Shown here: positions 1 through 9,025 of the stretch, piece after piece
Numbering within the stretch: the stretch's first letter is position 1
How the letters are laid out: every line of letters begins with the position of its first letter
DNA from: Arthrobacter sp. AQ5-05
Lineage (GTDB): Bacteria > Actinomycetota > Actinomycetes > Actinomycetales > Micrococcaceae
Direction: 5' to 3'
Length of the DNA: 64,000 bases
Assembly (NCBI RefSeq): GCF_003287975.1
Contig: NZ_QMKQ01000017.1
Location: forward strand, 25,705-89,704
Program-made: the position numbers and the translations under genes
The notes under the pieces: model-generated
The model's database searches: none
What the model saw: the letters and a program-made list of their open reading frames with translations, nothing else
Told to the model about the DNA's origin: nothing

Positions 1-2
1 TC

Positions 3-89
3 AAGACCCAGATGCGCAGCCTCTACCGGAAGCTGCAGGCCTCGGACGTGGAGCATGCGCTGGAGCATGCACGGGACTGGGGGCTCTGA
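3..89 (+). CDS. LuxR-type regulator, C-terminal end only
   Basis: The window opens inside a gene. Reading from base 3 gives 28 codons before TGA, with the stretch KTQMRSLYRKLQ, which matches the recognition helix and following helix of a LuxR/FixJ-type HTH (usual form VKTHxRxIYxKL). The rest of the protein lies outside the window, so its sensor domain and target are unknown. It ends about 220 bases upstream of an aromatic-acid transporter on the same strand. Confidence 0.6.
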   Translation, partial: KTQMRSLYRKLQASDVEHALEHARDWGL

Positions 90-173
90 GTCATCCCATG
101 CAGGTGCTTACGCGTTTACCGGTCTTCCGCCGCACCGCCTCCGGACCGCTCCGTCCGTGTCCAGTTCCATGGG

Positions 174-194
174 CACATAGATTTTATCTATGTG
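174..194. promoter_or_regulatory. LysR-type dyad upstream of aromatic-acid transporter
   Basis: A perfect 9-bp inverted repeat with a 3-base spacer, CACATAGAT-N3-ATCTATGTG. Its core reads ATAG-N7-CTAT, the spacing of LysR-type regulator boxes (BenM/CatM sites are ATAC-N7-GTAT). It lies about 115 bases before the MFS transporter start. The adjacent LysR gene at 1657-2574 is the obvious candidate ligand, by inference. Confidence 0.5.
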
Positions 195-309
195 TGGTGC
201 ACGCCGCATCTATTGGACAAGATAATGCGAGCTTAGGCACACTGGGGGGTGATGGGTGCCATAGATCTCGTGGTTCCCGAACATCTTGACCTAAGGTTCC
301 ACACACTCC

Positions 310-1533
310 ATGAAATCCACTCGCAATAAATGGATCGTTGCCCTGTGCTGGCTGACGGTCGTCTTCGAGGGCTTCGACATCGTCGCCCTCTCCGCTTCGA
401 TTCCCCAGCTGATCGATACCGCGTACGCCGGGATCACCGCGCTTGACGCGACCTTCATCGCCACGATTTCGTTGGTTGGCGTCGGTGCCGGAGCCGTGCT
501 GATCGGCCCGATCTCGGACCGATACGGACGCCGCAACCCGCTGATGGCCTGCGTGCTGATCTTCTCGATCTTCACCATCCTCTTCCCGTTGATGCCCACC
601 ATTGCCCTTCTGGCCACGGTGCGCATGATCGCGGGCCTAGGCATGGGCGCATGCATGCCCGTGGCCATCACCATGATGCAGGAAGCCGCGGCCTCCAACG
701 CCCGCGCGCACTCCGCGACCATCACCATGACCGGTTACCACGTCGGCGCCGTGGCCGCCTCGCTCTTCGCGATCCTCGCCCACGCCGACTGGCACCTGCT
801 CTTCTACATCGGCGGTGCCCTGGGTCTGGTGGTGCTCCCGTTCATGTGGGCCAAGCTGCCCGAGACCCACGCCGTGGGCATCACCCAGGTCGGCACCCCG
901 GCACCCAAGACCGGGATGCTGATGCTGTTCACCGGAGGGCTTGCCCGCTCGACCATCGGCCTGTGGGTCGCGGCCTTCATGGGCCTGTTGCTTGTCTACG
1001 GGCTGAACACCTGGCTGCCGCAGCTGATGCGCGGCGCCGGATACAACGTTGCGGATTCCCTGGTGCTGCTGCTGATCCTCAACGTCGGCGCGATCGCCGG
1101 GTTGCTGCTCGGAGGCCGCATCGCGGACAAGCGCGGCGTCAAGGGCACCACGATGTTCTGGTTCACCTCGGCCGCGGTGCTGCTGGCGTTGCTAAGCATC
1201 CGGATGGAAAGCCAGTTGCTGCTCAACGGCGTGGTCCTGGTGACCGGCTTCTTCGTCTTCTGTGCGCAGGTGCTGGTCTACGGTTTTGTCGGCTACATCT
1301 ACCCCAAACACGTGGTGGGCACCGGGATGGGCATGGTGGCGGGTGTGGGACGCCTGGGGGCCATCGCCGGGCCCGGCCTGACCGGCCTGCTGGTGGCCAG
1401 CGGCCACGCCTACCCCTGGGGCTTCTACCTCTTCGCCGGGGCGGCGTTGCTCGGCATGCTCGCCGTGGCCATCATCCCCAAGCCGGCCGGGCAGGATGTT
1501 GCCGAGCCGGTGTTGGAGAAGCACTCGGTATAG
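310..1533 (+). CDS. aromatic acid:H+ symporter, MFS (AAHS family)
   Basis: This 407-residue protein is an inner-membrane major facilitator with about 12 predicted hydrophobic segments. The N-terminal FEGFDIVALSASIP region is typical of the AAHS (PcaK/BenK/VanK) group, whose TM1 carries an acidic residue needed for aromatic substrate uptake. The loop 2-3 signature appears as GPISDRYGRRNPL. The next genes downstream are a LysR regulator and an aromatic aldehyde dehydrogenase, so benzoate-, 4-hydroxybenzoate- or vanillate-like substrates are plausible. The exact substrate cannot be read from sequence. AAGGTT about 11 bases upstream is a weak ribosome-binding site. Confidence 0.8.
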   Translation: MKSTRNKWIVALCWLTVVFEGFDIVALSASIPQLIDTAYAGITALDATFIATISLVGVGAGAVLIGPISDRYGRRNPLMACVLIFSIFTILFPLMPTIALLATVRMIAGLGMGACMPVAITMMQEAAASNARAHSATITMTGYHVGAVAASLFAILAHADWHLLFYIGGALGLVVLPFMWAKLPETHAVGITQVGTPAPKTGMLMLFTGGLARSTIGLWVAAFMGLLLVYGLNTWLPQLMRGAGYNVADSLVLLLILNVGAIAGLLLGGRIADKRGVKGTTMFWFTSAAVLLALLSIRMESQLLLNGVVLVTGFFVFCAQVLVYGFVGYIYPKHVVGTGMGMVAGVGRLGAIAGPGLTGLLVASGHAYPWGFYLFAGAALLGMLAVAIIPKPAGQDVAEPVLEKHSV

Positions 1534-1559
1534 CGGTTCTCCCGGGGCAATGAGTGAGG

Positions 1560-1607
1560 GGGCGTGCGCCCGGAATCCGTGGGTGCGGAACCCGGTGCAC
1601 GCCCTTT
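1560..1607 (+). terminator. possible terminator between converging transporter and lysR
   Basis: GGGCGTGC at 1560-1567 pairs with GCACGCCC at 1597-1604 across a 29-base loop, followed by TTTCC. It lies between the transporter stop (1533) and the end of the opposing LysR gene (1657). The loop is long, so this is only a candidate. Confidence 0.4.
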
Positions 1608-1656
1608 CCGCTGCGCCGGGTGTCCGGGGCGTGGCCCGGCCGGAACCGCGGCCCGC

Positions 1657-2574
1657 TCAGTCCGTTGCGGGACCGAGCGCCGAGGGCATGTCGCGCAACG
1701 ACTCGCGCACCAACTCGCGGAACCAGAGCGCCGGCCCGCTGGCAGCGATCTTGTGGTCGGTGTAGACGTCCACGGAAAAGGCGGGGCTGTCCACCGGAAG
1801 CTCGCGGTGTTCCAGCGGCCAATGCCGGCAGAATCTCTCGGCGATTTCCAGCGGAACGACGGCGGCCAGCGAGCCTTCCAGCAGCACCGAGGGCAACGCG
1901 GAAAAATGATGCACACGCAGGGCGGTGCGCAACCGGATCCCCGAATCGGCCAGCCTTTCCTCGATCTGCCCGTGGCCCGCGGTCGGATCGATGGTCACGA
2001 AGTTCAGTGCGTCAAACTGCTTGTCGGAGAGCTTGGCCTGCTTCGGCGCCATGCTGCGCGGCAACAGGCAGACATAGCGGTCCTTGATCACGCCCTCGCG
2101 CCGGGCCCCTCCGCCAAGCACCAGCGACGTCAGCGCGGCATCGACCTGCCCGTGGGCGAGCCAATGCGGTATCCGTTCCACGTTCATGGGGACCGATTCC
2201 AGGCTGGCGTGCGGCGCAAGGGTGCCGAAGTGCCGCATGATCGAGGGGAGGAAAATGACCTCGCCGATGTCGGACAGGCAGATCCGGAAGGTTCGCACGG
2301 TGGTGGACGGGTCGAAGGCCGCGCTGGAATCGATGGCTCCGTCGATGGCGTCCACCGAGGAGCGGAAGACCTGGAACAGCTCATGGGCGCGGTTGGTCGG
2401 AACGAGTCCGCGGGGCCCGCGGACAAAGAGCGGGTCGCCCAATTGCGTGCGCAGCCGCGCCAGGGAATGCGAGACCGTCGGTTGGGTGAGCGAGAGCTCC
2501 TCGGCTGCACGGGTGACGCTTTTTGCCGCGTAGATTTCCAGGAAGGTCCGCAAGAGATTCAGGTCCAGGCTCAT
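1657..2574 (-). CDS. LysR-family transcriptional regulator
   Basis: 305 residues, the usual LysR length. The N-terminus MSLDLNLLRTFLEIYAAKS followed by TRAAEELSLTQPTVSHSLAR is a classic LysR winged helix-turn-helix. Residues from about 90 onward form the periplasmic-binding-protein-like effector domain (FRICLSDIGEV, then FVTIDPTAGHG). It is divergent from the aromatic aldehyde dehydrogenase and convergent with the aromatic-acid transporter, so it probably controls one or both. An ATCG-N7-CGAT box lies just upstream of its start. The effector is unknown. Confidence 0.85.
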   Translation of the reverse strand: MSLDLNLLRTFLEIYAAKSVTRAAEELSLTQPTVSHSLARLRTQLGDPLFVRGPRGLVPTNRAHELFQVFRSSVDAIDGAIDSSAAFDPSTTVRTFRICLSDIGEVIFLPSIMRHFGTLAPHASLESVPMNVERIPHWLAHGQVDAALTSLVLGGGARREGVIKDRYVCLLPRSMAPKQAKLSDKQFDALNFVTIDPTAGHGQIEERLADSGIRLRTALRVHHFSALPSVLLEGSLAAVVPLEIAERFCRHWPLEHRELPVDSPAFSVDVYTDHKIAASGPALWFRELVRESLRDMPSALGPATD

Positions 2575-2584
2575 GCGCCAACTC

Positions 2585-2601
2585 TATCGAAGTGATCGAT
2601 G
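2585..2601. promoter_or_regulatory. LysR-type box in divergent lysR/aldehyde dehydrogenase promoter
   Basis: TATCGAAGTGATCGATG contains ATCG-N7-CGAT, a dyad with LysR-box spacing, starting 11 bases upstream of the lysR start codon. This position fits autoregulation and control of the divergent aldehyde dehydrogenase. It is sequence-based inference only. Confidence 0.4.
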
Positions 2602-2778
2602 GGCAATTGCGCGTACATTCGGTGGACTGATGCGTGGTTCTGGCCTAGCGTGGACATGGGGCAGATGACGAGCGGGGGCAGAGCCGAAGGTCGGCGCCAA
2701 AGGCCAGGATTCCACGTCCCGCGGTCGCGCCCCACGCGGAAACACCGCATGCCGGTCCACCAGAAAAGGAACCACAAA

Positions 2779-4239
2779 GTGCCACTGCTTGAAGAATCAC
2801 TCTGGAACTCGAAGATCAACATCAACGGCTGGGTTGCCGGCGGTGCCGGCACCCAGGACGTTGTGGAGCCGGCCACCGGAAACGTCCTGGGTGTACTCGG
2901 GGTGGCCTCGGCCGAGGACGTGTTGCGTGCCTCCACCGCTGCGGCCAAGGCGCAGGTCGCCTGGGCGGCGAAGAAGCCCGAGGAGCGGGCAGCGGTGCTG
3001 CGCAAGGCGGGGCTGCTGTGGGAAGAGCACGCCGAGGAGATCAATGACTGGCTGGTGCGCGAGTCCGGCGGCATTCCCGCCAAGGCGGCTCTGGAGACGC
3101 ACACCGCGGCCAACGAATGCTACGAGGCCTCCGCACTCCCGTCGCTGCCCGCCGGCGACGTGCTGACCACCAACGAGGACCGCTGGTCCTTTGCCCGGCG
3201 TCGCCCCGTGGGTGTCGTGTCCGTGATCGCACCGTTCAACTTCCCGCTGATCCTGGGCATTCGTGCCGTCGCACCGGCACTGGCCCTGGGCAACGCCGTG
3301 CTGCTCAAGCCGGACCCACGCACCTCGGTCTGCGCCGGCGTGTCAATCATGCGGATTTTCGAGGAGGCGGGCCTGCCCGAGGGCCTGCTGCACCTGCTTC
3401 CCGGCGGAGCGGAGGTCGGCGCAGCAGTGGTCGAGGCCCCCGAGGTCCGGGTCATCGCGTTCACCGGTTCCACCGCCGCCGGACGCAAGATCGGCGAGAG
3501 CGCCGCCCGGCTGCTCAAGCGCGCCCACCTCGAGCTGGGAGGCAACAGCGCCATGATCGTGCTGCCCGGTGCCGACCTGGCCAAGGCCGCCTCCGCGGCG
3601 GCATTCGGCTCTTTCATGCACCAGGGCCAAATCTGCATGGCCACCGGCCGGCATATCGTGCACCGGGACATCTACGAGGACTATGTGGCGGCCTTGGCCG
3701 AAAAGGCGAAGAACCTGCCGATGGGAGATCCGAAGTCCGGAACCGTGGCGATCGGGCCGGTCATCGACGGGCGGCAGCTGGAGCGGATCGATTCCATGGT
3801 GCAGGCGGCAGTCGCCGGCGGTGCGCGGCTGGCCGCCGGCGGAAGCCGCGGGGAGGGCTGGTTTTACCCGCCCACCGTGCTGGCGGACCTGGACCCGGAG
3901 CACGCTGCGTGGAAGGAGGAGATCTTTGGGCCGGTCGCCCCGGTGCGCAGCTTCTCCACCATCGACGAAGCGATTGAGATGGCCAACGACTCGGACTACG
4001 GGCTCTCGGTGTCCATCCTCGGGGACGTGGGCATGGCCATGAAGATCGCCGACAGGGTTCAATCCGGCAAGGTCCACATCAATGAGCAGACCGTCTCCGA
4101 CGAGCCCAACTCGCCGTTCGGCGGGGTCAAGGACTCCGGCAACGGCGGACGCATCGGCGGGGCGGCGGCCAACATGGAGGCGTTCACCGAGACGCAGTGG
4201 CTGACCATGCGTCCGGAGATCGCACCCTACCCGTTCTAG
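2779..4239 (+). CDS. aromatic aldehyde dehydrogenase (benzaldehyde/vanillin type)
   Basis: A 486-residue NAD(P)-dependent aldehyde dehydrogenase. It carries the LELGGN motif with its catalytic Glu (about residue 252) and GQICM with the nucleophilic Cys (about 286), plus the PFNFP and EEIFGPV motifs. The N-terminus (LLEESLWNSKININGW) resembles actinobacterial benzaldehyde and vanillin dehydrogenases. The frame is open further upstream, but the GTG at 2779 has AAAGGA eight bases before it and gives the family's normal length. Its likely role is oxidation of benzaldehyde, 4-hydroxybenzaldehyde or vanillin to the acid that feeds the pob/van/pca genes elsewhere in the window. The LysR regulator is divergent. 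Confidence 0.78.
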   Translation: MPLLEESLWNSKININGWVAGGAGTQDVVEPATGNVLGVLGVASAEDVLRASTAAAKAQVAWAAKKPEERAAVLRKAGLLWEEHAEEINDWLVRESGGIPAKAALETHTAANECYEASALPSLPAGDVLTTNEDRWSFARRRPVGVVSVIAPFNFPLILGIRAVAPALALGNAVLLKPDPRTSVCAGVSIMRIFEEAGLPEGLLHLLPGGAEVGAAVVEAPEVRVIAFTGSTAAGRKIGESAARLLKRAHLELGGNSAMIVLPGADLAKAASAAAFGSFMHQGQICMATGRHIVHRDIYEDYVAALAEKAKNLPMGDPKSGTVAIGPVIDGRQLERIDSMVQAAVAGGARLAAGGSRGEGWFYPPTVLADLDPEHAAWKEEIFGPVAPVRSFSTIDEAIEMANDSDYGLSVSILGDVGMAMKIADRVQSGKVHINEQTVSDEPNSPFGGVKDSGNGGRIGGAAANMEAFTETQWLTMRPEIAPYPF

Positions 4240-4262
4240 GGGCGCACCCAACGGGTGAAGGT

Positions 4263-4288
4263 CCCGGCGGTTCAAAGGAACCGCCGGG
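4263..4288 (+). terminator. terminator after aldehyde dehydrogenase
   Basis: A perfect 11-bp stem, CCCGGCGGTTC / GAACCGCCGGG, with an AAAG loop, followed by GCCTTCCCGTCT. It begins 24 bases after the dehydrogenase stop. It lacks a clean T-tract, as is common in high-GC actinobacteria. Confidence 0.65.
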
Positions 4289-4382
4289 GCCTTCCCGTCT
4301 CGAGGCCCGCCTGGGCGTAAGGCACGGCAACTACCAGCGGAAAAAGCTTGAAGCGTCAACTAATCTGGTTTAGAATGGTCCC

Positions 4383-5180
4383 ATGACTACTGCAGCCGAC
4401 CTCCCTCCGGTGCTCTTCCTCTCCCATGGCGCACCGCCGCTCGCCGACGACGCCACCTGGACCGCCGAGCTTGCGGCCTGGTCGGGAACCATGGAAAAGC
4501 CCAAGGACATCCTGATGGTCTCCGCGCACTGGGAGAACGCACCGGTGACGCTGAGCGCCACCCACCGCAAGCAGGAACTCGTCTATGACTTCCGGGGCTT
4601 CCCGCAGCACTACTACGATGTGCGCTACGACGCACCGATGGCACCGGAGCTGGCCGACGAGGTCGCCCGGCTGACCGGCAACCACGGCCACCACGTGGAA
4701 CGCGACGAGACGCGCGGTCTGGACCACGGTGCCTATGTACCGCTGAAGGAAATGTTCCCCGATGCCGACGTGCCGGTGGTGCAGATGTCGATGCCCACGC
4801 TGGACCCGCAGGGCCTCTTTGCCTTGGGCCAGTCGCTCGCCCCGCTGCGCGAGCGCGGCACCATGATCATCGGTTCGGGCTTCACCACGCACAACCTGCG
4901 CTGGTTCAATCCGGCTGCAGGTCCTGACACCTCCCCGCCGACGGCCTCGAGCGAGTTCGACCAGTGGGCGGAGGAAGCCATGGCCCGCGGGGACGTGGAT
5001 TCCATCCTCGATTTCCTGCACAAGGCACCGGCCGCCCGCGAGGCACATCCGCGCTCCGAGCACTGGGCGCCGCTCTACGTCGCCTTGGGCGCGGCATATG
5101 CCTCGGGAGGCATCAAGGCCAAGACCGCGATCGACGGCTTCTGGTTCGGGCTGTCCAAGCGTTCCTGGTCGCTGACCTAA
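4383..5180 (+). CDS. LigB-type (class III) extradiol dioxygenase, DODA family
   Basis: 265 residues of the YgiD/DOPA-4,5-dioxygenase family of nonheme enzymes. FLSHGAPPL near the N-terminus supplies one metal-binding His, SAHWE at about residue 40 another, and GSGFTTHNLR at about 165 a further conserved His. The biological substrate of bacterial members is usually unknown; ring cleavage of a catechol is the family reaction. It stands alone between a terminator and a convergent GNAT gene, so a link to the aromatic pathways here is possible but unproven. Confidence 0.75.
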   Translation: MTTAADLPPVLFLSHGAPPLADDATWTAELAAWSGTMEKPKDILMVSAHWENAPVTLSATHRKQELVYDFRGFPQHYYDVRYDAPMAPELADEVARLTGNHGHHVERDETRGLDHGAYVPLKEMFPDADVPVVQMSMPTLDPQGLFALGQSLAPLRERGTMIIGSGFTTHNLRWFNPAAGPDTSPPTASSEFDQWAEEAMARGDVDSILDFLHKAPAAREAHPRSEHWAPLYVALGAAYASGGIKAKTAIDGFWFGLSKRSWSLT

Positions 5181-5205
5181 ACGTTGGCCTGGCCAGGAAT
5201 CAGCG

Positions 5206-5799
5206 TCAGAGGTCGCGGCGCATGACCAACCGCGGCATCCTGCTGGCCACCGCGTCGGTGGTGCCGATGACGCGGAAGCCGGCCCGCTCGAACATCGCCC
5301 GGGTGCCGACGAACGCCATCGTGGTGTCCATCCTTCCGTCCGGGTCCACGGGGTGGGCCTCGATGGCCGGTGCCCCGCGGGAGGCCGCATGGGCGACGGC
5401 ACCGTCGAGCAGGTGCTCGGTGACGCCCTGCCTGCGGTGGCCGCTGCGCACCACCACGCAGATGATGCTCCACACCGGAACCGCATCCACGGGCCGGATG
5501 AGCTTGGAGGCCACCAGGCGCGGGATTTCGGCGCGCGGGCCGATGCTGCACCACCCGACGGGCTCGCCGTCGCGGTAGGTGATCACCCCGGGCGGGTTGT
5601 CCCGCTCGCAGAGTTTGCGCATGGCCGTTTCGCGGTTGCCTTCGCCGAGTTCCCCGATGTCCTTGACGCGCAGGCGATGCGAGAGGCACCAGCAGTGGGG
5701 TTCCCTCCGGGTCGGGTTGATGACGTCGGCGAAGTCCTCGAAGCGGTCGGGGGTGACCGGATGGGTTTCCCACCGGGTGTCCTGCACTGTGTTGTTCAT
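5206..5799 (-). CDS. GNAT-family N-acetyltransferase
   Basis: 197 residues. The acetyl-CoA-binding core is visible as VWSIICVVVRSGHRRQGV (about residues 100-120), with the Arg-rich pyrophosphate loop, and the later EAHPVDPDGR and GTRAMFERAGF segments are typical of the family. Substrate unknown. It converges with the dioxygenase gene, whose stop is only 25 bases away, and is divergent from the small dinucleotide-binding protein gene at 5904. Confidence 0.75.
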   Translation of the reverse strand: MNNTVQDTRWETHPVTPDRFEDFADVINPTRREPHCWCLSHRLRVKDIGELGEGNRETAMRKLCERDNPPGVITYRDGEPVGWCSIGPRAEIPRLVASKLIRPVDAVPVWSIICVVVRSGHRRQGVTEHLLDGAVAHAASRGAPAIEAHPVDPDGRMDTTMAFVGTRAMFERAGFRVIGTTDAVASRMPRLVMRRDL

Positions 5800-5903
5800 G
5801 GGGTCAATTCTGCCCGTGCACCCAGAGCCCGACCAGAGCCGGGCGGGCGCTTAACGTGCCGGAAGAATGGAATGCACCGGCCCGCAGCCATGTTGACAAC
5901 AGC

Positions 5904-6545
5904 ATGACAACGATCGGAACCATCGGAGCAGGACATATTGGATCGCAGATCGCACGCAGGGCCGTGCAGCTGGGGTACGACGTGGTCATCGGCAATTCGC
6001 GCGGGCCCGAAACCCTCGCGGAACCGGTGGCCGAATTGGGGCCGCATGCGCGTGCCGCCACCGCAGCCGAGGCCGGGGCGGCGGCCGACTTCGCCGTGGT
6101 CACCATCCCGCTGAAGAACTACCAGGCGCTTCCCGCCGAAGCGCTGGCGGGCAAGGTCGTGATCGACACGATCAACTATTACTGGGAGCGGGACGGCCGC
6201 ATCAACGCGCTGGATCGGGGCGAGGCCACGACCTCGGGCCTGGTCCAGGAACACCTGGCAACTTCGAAGGTCGCCAAGGGCTTCAACCACATTCTCGCGG
6301 CGGACATCACCACCGAAGGCTCCCCGGCCGGCACCGAGAACCGCCGGGCGCTGGCCACGGCCAGCGACCACGAGGCCGCCGCGGCGCTGGTCACCCGGCT
6401 TTACGACGAGTTCGGCTTCGGCAACGTGCAGATCGGCCCGCTGGCCGAAAGCTGGCGGGTGGAGCGTGACCGCCCCGCCTACGCGGTGCGGCAGAACGTG
6501 GCGGAGCTGGAGGCGAACCTGGCCAAGGCTCCGCGGGTGATCTAG
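5904..6545 (+). CDS. NADPH-dependent F420 reductase-like protein (NADP-binding)
   Basis: 213 residues. The N-terminus TIGTIGAGHIGSQIARRA is a Rossmann dinucleotide-binding loop (GxGxxG), and VVIGNSRGPETL fits the NADPH-preferring F420H2:NADP oxidoreductase-like group (pfam 'NADP oxidoreductase, coenzyme F420-dependent'). VIDTINYYW and KGFNHI are conserved in that family. The ATG at 5904 starts exactly at the Rossmann strand; an upstream ATG at 5856 is in frame but adds a non-homologous leader. No strong ribosome-binding site is visible. Real substrate unknown. Confidence 0.7.
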   Translation: MTTIGTIGAGHIGSQIARRAVQLGYDVVIGNSRGPETLAEPVAELGPHARAATAAEAGAAADFAVVTIPLKNYQALPAEALAGKVVIDTINYYWERDGRINALDRGEATTSGLVQEHLATSKVAKGFNHILAADITTEGSPAGTENRRALATASDHEAAAALVTRLYDEFGFGNVQIGPLAESWRVERDRPAYAVRQNVAELEANLAKAPRVI

Positions 6546-6631
6546 CAGGTTGCCGGGCCCGTGACCGGCACCTGGCCGGAACAAGAAGTGCTCGCCCGGT
6601 GCAAGCGCCGCCCAGTGGGTAGGGCCGCAAG

Positions 6632-7444
6632 CTAACGGGCCGACCAGCCTCCATCCATTGCGTGGCTTGCACCGGTCACCATGGCCGCCTCGTCGCTGGC
6701 CAGCCAGGCCACCAACGAGGCAACCTCGTGGGGCTCGACCAGGCGCTTGATGGCGCTTTCGGTCAGCATGATCCTGGCCAGCACCTCGGCCTCGGGGATG
6801 GAATGGACCCGGGCCTGGTCGGCCAGCTGTTTCTCCACCAGCGGGGTCCGGACGTAGCCGGGGTTGACGCAATTGCTGGTCACCCCGTGCTCGCCGCCCT
6901 CGAGCGCGGTGACCTTGGACAGCCCCTCGAGCCCGTGCTTGGCGGTCACGTAGGCGGACTTGAACGGGGAGGCGCGCAGCCCGTGCACCGAGGAGACGTT
7001 GATGATCCGCCCGAACCCCCGCGCATACATCTTCGGCAGTGCCGCGCGGACCAGCAGGAACGGGACCTCCAGCATCAGGGCCATGATCCGGCGGAACGCG
7101 GCCGGATCGAAGTCCTGGATCGGGCTGATGTGCTGGATCCCGGCATTGTTGACCAGGATGTCCACCCCGTTCAGCGCCTCGGCCAGCTTGTCATCGGCGA
7201 CCGCATCCGGATCGAGCAGGTCGACCACCCAGCTGGAGCCGCCGACTTCCGCCGCCGCCGCCTCGGCACCGGCCGAGTCCCTGTCGGCGACGACGACGTG
7301 GGCGCCGCGGGCGGCCAGCGCCCGCACCACGGCCAGTCCGATCCCGCTGGCACCGCCGGTGACCAGCGCCCGCCGGCCGGCCAGGGGGTGAGAAGCCGGT
7401 TGGAGGGCTTGCCGGGTCATCCGGTCGGATTCCTGGTTGGTCAT
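6632..7444 (-). CDS. 3-hydroxybutyrate dehydrogenase (SDR family)
   Basis: 270 residues, a short-chain dehydrogenase. TGGASGIG binds NAD, NNAGIQHISPI and the catalytic Ser (NVSSVHGL) and YVTAKHG (Tyr-x3-Lys) are all present. The NNAGIQH and FPxxxF-like signatures and the C-terminal DGGWSAR resemble bacterial D-3-hydroxybutyrate dehydrogenases (BdhA). The start at 7444 is chosen because AAGGGA precedes it. It lies directly downstream of an MFS transporter on the same strand, about 50 bases away, suggesting an uptake and oxidation unit for 3-hydroxybutyrate or a related hydroxy acid. Confidence 0.72.
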   Translation of the reverse strand: MTNQESDRMTRQALQPASHPLAGRRALVTGGASGIGLAVVRALAARGAHVVVADRDSAGAEAAAAEVGGSSWVVDLLDPDAVADDKLAEALNGVDILVNNAGIQHISPIQDFDPAAFRRIMALMLEVPFLLVRAALPKMYARGFGRIINVSSVHGLRASPFKSAYVTAKHGLEGLSKVTALEGGEHGVTSNCVNPGYVRTPLVEKQLADQARVHSIPEAEVLARIMLTESAIKRLVEPHEVASLVAWLASDEAAMVTGASHAMDGGWSAR

Positions 7445-7496
7445 GATTTTTCCCTTGTGTGGAGCATGTTGGTGCAATGTGCGGGCGTTGCGTGGC

Positions 7497-8870
7497 TCAG
7501 TTGCCGACCCTGGCCGTGTTCAGCCCGTGCTTGCGGGCATCGGCGTCGTCGATGTCGTGCAGCGAGACCCCGCGGGTTTCCTTCAGCGTGATGACAGCGA
7601 CGGCGGTGATGGCACAGGCGACCGCCACGTAGATGGCCACCGGCAGCCACGAGCCGAAGTCCTGCAGCAGCGCGGTCGCGATGATCGGAGCCATCGAGCC
7701 GGCGATGATCGAGGTGACCTGGTAGCCCAGCGAGACCCCGGAGTAGCGCATGCGGGTGGGGAACATTTCGGCCATGATGGCCGGCTGGCCCGCGTACATC
7801 AGCGCGTGGAAGCACAGGCCGATGGTGACGGCGGCAATGATGATGATGGGGTTCCGGGTGTCGAACATCGGGAAGGCGAAGAACGCCCAGCTGGCCCCGA
7901 GCACCGCACCGGCCAGATAGACCGGCTTGCGGCCGAAGGCATCCGAGAGCCGCCCGACCTGCGGGATCACGATGAAGTGGATGACGTGGGCGACCAGCAG
8001 GGCCAGCAGCAGCTGGCTGGTGTCATACGCGTGCACCGTTTTCAGGTAGACAATCGTGAAGGACACGATCACGTAGTAGAGGATGTTTTCGGCGAAGCGC
8101 AGGCCCATGGCACCGAAAATGCCCTTGGGGTACTTCCGCACGACCTCGAGCGCGCCGTAGCTGGCGGCCTGGTCGGCCTCGGCCTGGGCGCGGGCCTCGA
8201 GGAAGATCGGTGCCTCGGAAACGTGGGTGCGGATGTAGTAGCCGATGATGACGATGAACGCGGACACCCAGAAGGCCACGCGCCAGCCCCAGGACAGGAA
8301 CTGCTCGGCCGGGAGGATCCAGCTCATGCCCAGCAGCACCAGGGTGGCCAGCAGGTTGCCCACCGGAACCGCGGCCTGCGGCCAGCTGGACCAGAAGCCA
8401 CGCGATGAGTTCGGGCTGTGCTCGGCCACCAGCAGCACGGCCCCGCCCCACTCCCCGCCCACGGCGAAGCCCTGGACGAAGCGCAGGACCACCAGCAGCG
8501 CCGGGGCCCAGTAGCCGATGGAGTTGAAGCCGGGCAGGCAGCCCATGAGGAACGTGGCGACGCCGACCATGACGATGGTGACCTGCAGGGTGTGCTTGCG
8601 CCCGAGCCTGTCGCCGATCTGGCCGAAGACGATGCCGCCCAGCGGTCGGGCGATGAAGCCGACGGCGTAGGTCAGGAACGCGGCGATGATGCCGTCCAGC
8701 TCCGTGTCCGCGTTGGGGAAGAAGAACTTGCCGAAGACCAGCGAGGCGGCGGTGGCGTAGAGGAAGAATTCATACCATTCCACCACCGTGCCCACCATCG
8801 AGGCGGCCACGACTTTCTTCAGTCCGGACGTCTTCGTCTCCTGGACGTCCGTCAGCTTGCTGGTGCTCAT
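7497..8870 (-). CDS. MFS transporter, metabolite:H+ symporter (MHS) family
   Basis: 457 residues with about 12 hydrophobic segments. The first segment VVEWYEFFLYATAASLVF and the loop GQIGDRLGRKHTL, and GFAVGGEWGGAVLL in TM5, are signatures of the MHS group (ShiA, ProP, KgtP relatives), which import small organic acids or zwitterions with protons. The ATG at 8870 follows GGAG by a normal distance. It forms an operon with the downstream 3-hydroxybutyrate dehydrogenase gene and is divergent from a LysR gene, its likely regulator. Confidence 0.8.
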   Translation of the reverse strand: MSTSKLTDVQETKTSGLKKVVAASMVGTVVEWYEFFLYATAASLVFGKFFFPNADTELDGIIAAFLTYAVGFIARPLGGIVFGQIGDRLGRKHTLQVTIVMVGVATFLMGCLPGFNSIGYWAPALLVVLRFVQGFAVGGEWGGAVLLVAEHSPNSSRGFWSSWPQAAVPVGNLLATLVLLGMSWILPAEQFLSWGWRVAFWVSAFIVIIGYYIRTHVSEAPIFLEARAQAEADQAASYGALEVVRKYPKGIFGAMGLRFAENILYYVIVSFTIVYLKTVHAYDTSQLLLALLVAHVIHFIVIPQVGRLSDAFGRKPVYLAGAVLGASWAFFAFPMFDTRNPIIIIAAVTIGLCFHALMYAGQPAIMAEMFPTRMRYSGVSLGYQVTSIIAGSMAPIIATALLQDFGSWLPVAIYVAVACAITAVAVITLKETRGVSLHDIDDADARKHGLNTARVGN

Positions 8871-8974
8871 CTTTGCACTCCGTATGTTTTGCAGGTGTCG
8901 GCGTTGACGCCGGCCTTGAGGGGGACTGTGTGCTGCCGCACAGGGAAGCTTCACCCCAGTATGGACACTGCCGA

Positions 8975-9017
8975 TGATGTGCATCAATGACCAGTTGCGC
9001 AGTGATCGGGTGCACAA
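8975..9017. promoter_or_regulatory. candidate operators in divergent MHS transporter/lysR region
   Basis: Two dyads lie side by side: TGATGTGCATCA (8975-8986, perfect) and TTGCGCA-N9-TGCACAA (8995-9017, six of seven pairs). They sit in the 155-base divergent region, the second directly before the lysR start. One or both are probable LysR binding sites; the assignment is inferred from position. Confidence 0.35.
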
Positions 9018-9025
9018 TTGCAGAT

